Positions 60,599 through 64,000 of a stretch of DNA of 64,000 nt are shown here, piece by piece. Numbering within the stretch: the stretch's first letter is position 1; each line of letters opens with the position of its first letter. Where the stretch lies: positions 4,774,001-4,838,000 of the forward strand of contig NZ_CP151087.1 of NCBI RefSeq assembly GCF_038396785.1, in the 5' to 3' direction. The translations under genes and the position numbers were made by a program. This DNA comes from Sphingobacterium thalpophilum. Its GTDB lineage: Bacteria; Bacteroidota; Bacteroidia; Sphingobacteriales; Sphingobacteriaceae. Under the pieces are notes generated by a model that was given only the letters and a program-made list of their open reading frames with translations, did not search any database and was not told where the DNA came from.

Positions 60599-61063
60599 TT
60601 AATCTTCGATAACTTCAATTGATAAAATACGGTCACCTTGTCTGATATCGTCAACAATGTCTACGTTTTCGATAACTTTTCCAAAACAAGTATGGTTACG
60701 ATCTAAGTGAGCAGTGTTGTTACGGCTATGACAGATGAAAAATTGAGAACCACCAGTATTACGGCCTGCATGAGCCATAGACAATACACCTCTATCGTGG
60801 TATTGGTTTTCGCCTGTTAATTCACAGTCAATTTTATAACCAGGGCCACCCGTTCCAGGGATTCCTGCAGCTCCTTCACGTGAATTTGGACATCCACCTT
60901 GGATAACGAAATCAGGGATTACACGGTGAAATGCCAATCCATCATAATATCCTGATTTAGCAAGTTTGATAAAATTGGCTACTGTATTTGGAGCATCAGC
61001 TGTGTAGAACTCCACAGTCATGTCGCCTTTTTCTGTTTTAATAATCGCTTTACTCATATTCAA
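60599..61063 (-). CDS. cyclophilin-type peptidyl-prolyl isomerase
   Basis: Accelerates proline isomerisation in protein folding. It has 154 residues. Family motifs FHRVIPDFVIQGG (near 51-63) and GGSQFFI (near 111-117) carry the catalytic Arg, Phe and Gln. No signal peptide, so cytoplasmic. The start may be two codons in (MSKAII, 61057). A -7-like TATCTTTG (minus, 61087-61080) lies 16 bases upstream. Confidence 0.94.
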   Translation of the reverse strand: MNMSKAIIKTEKGDMTVEFYTADAPNTVANFIKLAKSGYYDGLAFHRVIPDFVIQGGCPNSREGAAGIPGTGGPGYKIDCELTGENQYHDRGVLSMAHAGRNTGGSQFFICHSRNNTAHLDRNHTCFGKVIENVDIVDDIRQGDRILSIEVIED

Positions 61064-61221
61064 AAATTTTTATGAAATACAAAGATAACGTTTCAGAGTG
61101 AAATGTGAAGTAAATCCCGATTGCCAATTTTTTTTAATTGATAGATTGTGTATTTCTCAGGATATTAAGTAACAGTATTTTTGTATATTTATGTACGCTA
61201 GCCAATTATAATTAACTGTAG

Positions 61222-61920
61222 ATGTCAAATCCGTACAAACTAGTCATTCGGGAGTGGGCAGAGGCCGATCGTCCGAGAGAGAAACTATTGAGCCAGGGCC
61301 GTAGGGCGCTTACCGACGCCGAATTACTGGCTATTTTAATCGGGTCTGGTTCCAAAAATGAAAGTGCTGTTGAATTATGCCGGCGCATATTGGCCGATGT
61401 CAATAACAACCTGCAGACGCTTTCGATGATGGAGGTTTCAGAACTGAGCCTATATAAAGGGATAGGCGAGGCAAAAGCCATCGCTATTCTTGCCGCATTG
61501 GAGCTTGCCCGTCGGAAAAACGACCTGCCCGCAGAAGAACGTAAGCTCGTAAATAGCAGCCGCTTCGTTTACAACTTAATGAAACCCATCCTTCAGGATC
61601 TGCCCCATGAAGAGTTTTGGACGCTGTATCTCAATACGGGGTATAAAATATTAGACAAACAACTGATCGGACGGGGCGGTAATGATTTTACGCCAGTCGA
61701 TGTCCGGATTATATTACGATCTGCACTTAGCCTTAAAGCACATGCGATTATATTAGTTCATAACCATCCCTCGGGCACCTTGTATCCAAGCAATGCTGAC
61801 AAAATTCTGACGCAAAAAATTGTTGAAGCCTCTAAAATTATGGATATTAGAGTTGCCGATCATTTAATCTTTACCGATAACGGATATTATAGTTTTAAAG
61901 ATGAAGGTATAATCGACTAG
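61222..61920 (+). CDS. radC: RadC family JAB-domain protein
   Basis: RadC-type protein once linked to DNA repair, now of uncertain role. It has 232 residues: an N-terminal helix-hairpin-helix region (about 15-90, LTDAELLAILIGSGS; LSLYKGIGEAKAIAILAALELARR) and a JAB/MPN metalloprotease-like domain with HNHPSG (near 177-182) and the following Asp in SNADK. Chromosomal, with no mobile-element genes nearby. The methyltransferase gene follows after 17 bases. Confidence 0.92.
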   Translation: MSNPYKLVIREWAEADRPREKLLSQGRRALTDAELLAILIGSGSKNESAVELCRRILADVNNNLQTLSMMEVSELSLYKGIGEAKAIAILAALELARRKNDLPAEERKLVNSSRFVYNLMKPILQDLPHEEFWTLYLNTGYKILDKQLIGRGGNDFTPVDVRIILRSALSLKAHAIILVHNHPSGTLYPSNADKILTQKIVEASKIMDIRVADHLIFTDNGYYSFKDEGIID

Positions 61921-61937
61921 TTACAGCAATTCTTAGT

Positions 61938-62687
61938 ATGAACAAAAACAGTATTGATAGATTCACGGACAGGGTTGTCGATTACGAGAAATTTAGACCT
62001 TGTTACCCAAATGAGATTATTCAGGTGCTTAAAGAACAAATAGGGCTGGATAAAAAATGGTTGGTTGCCGATATCGGTAGTGGTACAGGACTATCTACGC
62101 AACTTTTTCTCGAAAATGGGAATGACGTTTTTGCTGTTGAACCCAATCGGGAAATGCGTGAATCTTTACTGCATCATTTTAAAACCTATCGGAATTTAAT
62201 CGCGCTGAATGCGACTGCCGAAAATACATCGATTGAGTCTGGATGCGTAGATCTCATTTTTGCAGGGCAATCTTTTCATTGGTTTGACCGGGAAGCATGT
62301 AAAAGGGAGTTCGCTCGCATTCTCACAGAAAATGGACGTATTGTACTGGTCTGGAACCAGCGTGATCCCGACGACGCTTTTCAACAGGAGTACGAAGATT
62401 TTCTGCTCAGTCATATACCAAGTTATCAATCTGTCAGTCACAAAAATATCAGTGATGATGATCTCAAACAATTTTTTGGATCACGTTCAATGACCAAGGT
62501 AACCTTACCAAATCAACAGATATTGGACCTTCGGTCGTTTTTGGGAAGAGTACGTTCGTCATCCTATTTTCCAAAAGAGCAGGCTGAAAACAAAACGCTC
62601 TATGACGATCTCCGTACACTTTTCGATAAGTACGCAATCGCTGAGCGTATCGTATTCAAGTATATAACCGAAATTTATATCAGTTAA
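61938..62687 (+). CDS. class I SAM-dependent methyltransferase
   Basis: Methyltransferase_11 type, substrate unknown. It has 249 residues. Motif I VADIGSGTGLSTQLFLENG (near 40-58), acidic VFAVEPNREMRESL, NATAENTSIESGCVDLIFAGQSFHWFD (split over about 95-121), typical of the group whose sequence contains QAFHWFD. Probably cotranscribed with radC. Its stop codon directly abuts the convergent MFS gene stop, so no terminator separates them. Confidence 0.9.
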   Translation: MNKNSIDRFTDRVVDYEKFRPCYPNEIIQVLKEQIGLDKKWLVADIGSGTGLSTQLFLENGNDVFAVEPNREMRESLLHHFKTYRNLIALNATAENTSIESGCVDLIFAGQSFHWFDREACKREFARILTENGRIVLVWNQRDPDDAFQQEYEDFLLSHIPSYQSVSHKNISDDDLKQFFGSRSMTKVTLPNQQILDLRSFLGRVRSSSYFPKEQAENKTLYDDLRTLFDKYAIAERIVFKYITEIYIS

Positions 62688-64000
62688 CTAAGAAATAGGA
62701 ATTTGCAAAGCTTCTTTCGTTGCATTTTTTCTCTTCCAGTCGAAAACTCTTCGTATAGGCGAAGAATGAAAAGGGAAGATTAAGATGAATAACGTTAGGA
62801 TTACCCCGATAATAAATAGCCCGGAGTAGGCGTCGCGTATGGATAGTAGCGAGGCTTGGACTTGGACCGATTTCATTATATTTCCTCTTTGTATCACCAA
62901 GCTATTTGTTCGATCGATTATACCAGCAAGATTATTGGCATTAAGGATCTGTAGGTGGTAATACCAATTAGTAATGATGTTTGACCAGACTACAGGCACC
63001 AAAAATGAACGTGTAAGAATCAAAAATACTAAGCCAGAGAGGTAATATTTACTGGGAATATTACCGGCCATATATACGCCTATTCCAATGTAGGAAGTGA
63101 TCACGCCCATTCCTCTTAATGTCAAAGGGAGATAGAACAAAGCCGAGTTTGTATGTTGGTCAATAATCCTTGCAAAGAAAAAGCAAGATAGGGCATAACA
63201 CGCTGCGGAGAATGCCAAAATGAACTTGCATTTCTTTGTTATTTTGAAATATATATAAGCGATTACTGCTCCGATCATATAACCAGGAATTACATAGGTA
63301 TTTATTTCGGCAACTTCCAAGGGGTTTGTACCAAGCGTAATTCCCAAAAGGGAGGAGTACAGCGAGGTCGAGCTATAAAAAATGCCGAAAATAAAAATTG
63401 TTCCAATGGAGATAGGCAGAATCCGTGTTGAAAAGGCTTCAAAATTTAAGAGTGATTTTCGGATTAGTACACTTCTATTTATAAAAAGTATAAAAAAACA
63501 GAGCGATGCGATTCCGGTGACCAAAATAAACCTGGAATGAAACCAATTTTGTGTCAGACCATATGTGCTGAAATAGGCAAAATTCAATAATGAAATACAA
63601 AGTAAAATACTTCCAAACCAGTCATATTGATACAGCGGTACCTTTTTAAAATCTGACGATTTCATAAAGATGATGCAGATTAACAACGCTACTGCAAGTA
63701 GTATATTTTGAAATAAAAAGACAGTTTCCCAATAGAAACGTGTTGCAAATAGAACAGATACATAACTTGCCAAGGCAGGAATGATCATTGTCATGGTGTA
63801 GTAGACCGCATATAATTGATACCGTTCTCCACGTGGCATGAGAAAAGGGATCATTTCCCCAATGATAGCCATAGTGACAATAATCTTGGCACTCCCGATA
63901 AAAAATGAGGCCATACAGATGTTGACACCATTATTGGCATGTTCCAAAACCGCATTGGAAGCGAGGATAATGAAGATAGACACGATTAATATCGTCTTTT
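62688..64000 (-). CDS. MFS transporter (DHA2-like), 5' end outside window
   Basis: Inner-membrane proton-driven exporter of the major facilitator superfamily. The frame is open to the window end (an internal GTG at 63983 is not the start), so the N-terminal helices are missing; at least 437 residues and about ten or more helices are visible. Features: SKIIVTMAIIGEMIPFLMPRGERYQLYAVYYT (split near the start), central YDWFGSILLCISLLNFAYF, and the C-terminal AYSGLFIIGVILTLFILIFPF. The PRGERYQLYA segment fits the cytoplasmic loop after helix 2-3. The form resembles DHA2 drug exporters; substrate unknown. Confidence 0.85.
   Translation of the reverse strand, partial: KTILIVSIFIILASNAVLEHANNGVNICMASFFIGSAKIIVTMAIIGEMIPFLMPRGERYQLYAVYYTMTMIIPALASYVSVLFATRFYWETVFLFQNILLAVALLICIIFMKSSDFKKVPLYQYDWFGSILLCISLLNFAYFSTYGLTQNWFHSRFILVTGIASLCFFILFINRSVLIRKSLLNFEAFSTRILPISIGTIFIFGIFYSSTSLYSSLLGITLGTNPLEVAEINTYVIPGYMIGAVIAYIYFKITKKCKFILAFSAACYALSCFFFARIIDQHTNSALFYLPLTLRGMGVITSYIGIGVYMAGNIPSKYYLSGLVFLILTRSFLVPVVWSNIITNWYYHLQILNANNLAGIIDRTNSLVIQRGNIMKSVQVQASLLSIRDAYSGLFIIGVILTLFILIFPFHSSPIRRVFDWKRKNATKEALQIPIS

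Noticed and set aside
1..64000. CRISPR arrays, tRNA/rRNA genes, insertion sequences, phage or defence islands
   Set aside because: I looked for regular repeats, cloverleaf-like segments with CCA ends, transposase or integrase motifs and restriction or toxin genes and found none. radC alone is a housekeeping-type copy with no mobile genes around it.

Overview
The window is a stretch of ordinary chromosome from a member of the Bacteroidota, most likely Sphingobacteriaceae (Sphingobacterium or a close relative). The evidence is phylum-typical gene forms: a fused SecDF, a fused alpha/beta E1 dehydrogenase, a DAHP synthase-chorismate mutase fusion in that domain order, and DUF4290 and DUF5606 proteins. 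Start codons are often preceded by A/T-rich sequence instead of Shine-Dalgarno sites, and promoters fit the Bacteroidota pattern TTTG-N17-21-TAnnTTTG. I see no rRNA, tRNA, CRISPR array, insertion sequence, prophage or plasmid gene. Species placement is inference.

Layout. 1-3.5 kb: 3' part of dnaE, then trxA. 3.5-4.0 kb: T-rich spacer with extra terminators. 4.0-10.2 kb (minus): rplI-rpsR-rpsF, dapA-ligA, and a glycosyltransferase/acyltransferase pair. 10.3-17 kb: WbqC-like protein, two small outer-membrane proteins, a YihY/BrkB membrane protein, an acyl-CoA ligase and an M61 PDZ peptidase. 17.4-24.7 kb: BadF-type kinase, glutathione peroxidase, serine hydrolase, an isolated TonB-dependent receptor, a LysR regulator and a methyltransferase. 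25-30 kb: Nudix hydrolase, an unknown protein, a DEAD-box-family helicase and the E1 fusion. 30.2-35.8 kb (minus): aromatic amino acid genes pheA, DAHP synthase/chorismate mutase, aroA, aroC and a ROK kinase. 36.1-38.9 kb: nuclease, EamA transporter, YigZ and nucleoside phosphorylase in one tight operon. 39-44.8 kb (minus): mreB-mreC-mreD-mrdA-rodA, the rod-shape/elongasome operon. 45-52.5 kb: type II NADH dehydrogenase, a MarR/ferredoxin reductase/ferredoxin operon, secDF and a small outer-membrane protein. 52.7-60 kb: guaB, pcrA, a DUF4290 protein, murA and a putative lipoprotein. 60-64 kb: DUF5606 protein, cyclophilin, radC, methyltransferase and a truncated MFS transporter.

The most interesting signal is upstream of pheA. 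A good promoter is followed by an unannotated 21-codon ORF with nine Phe/Tyr codons within eleven positions. After it comes an intrinsic terminator (10-bp stem, eight U) just before pheA. The last codons and stop of the small ORF can pair over 11 bp with the 5' arm of that terminator. This is the full architecture of a ribosome-mediated transcription attenuator, here reading Phe/Tyr supply for the aromatic operon.

Other points worth checking are a MurA with Asp instead of the catalytic Cys (predicted fosfomycin insensitivity), a MarR promoter framed by 12-bp direct repeats, long palindromes upstream of the TonB receptor, hairpins that run into the start regions of guaB and of a small outer-membrane protein, three operons whose terminator hairpin is built partly from the last codons or stop codon, and an E1 dehydrogenase with swapped Asp/Asn in its thiamine-diphosphate motif.
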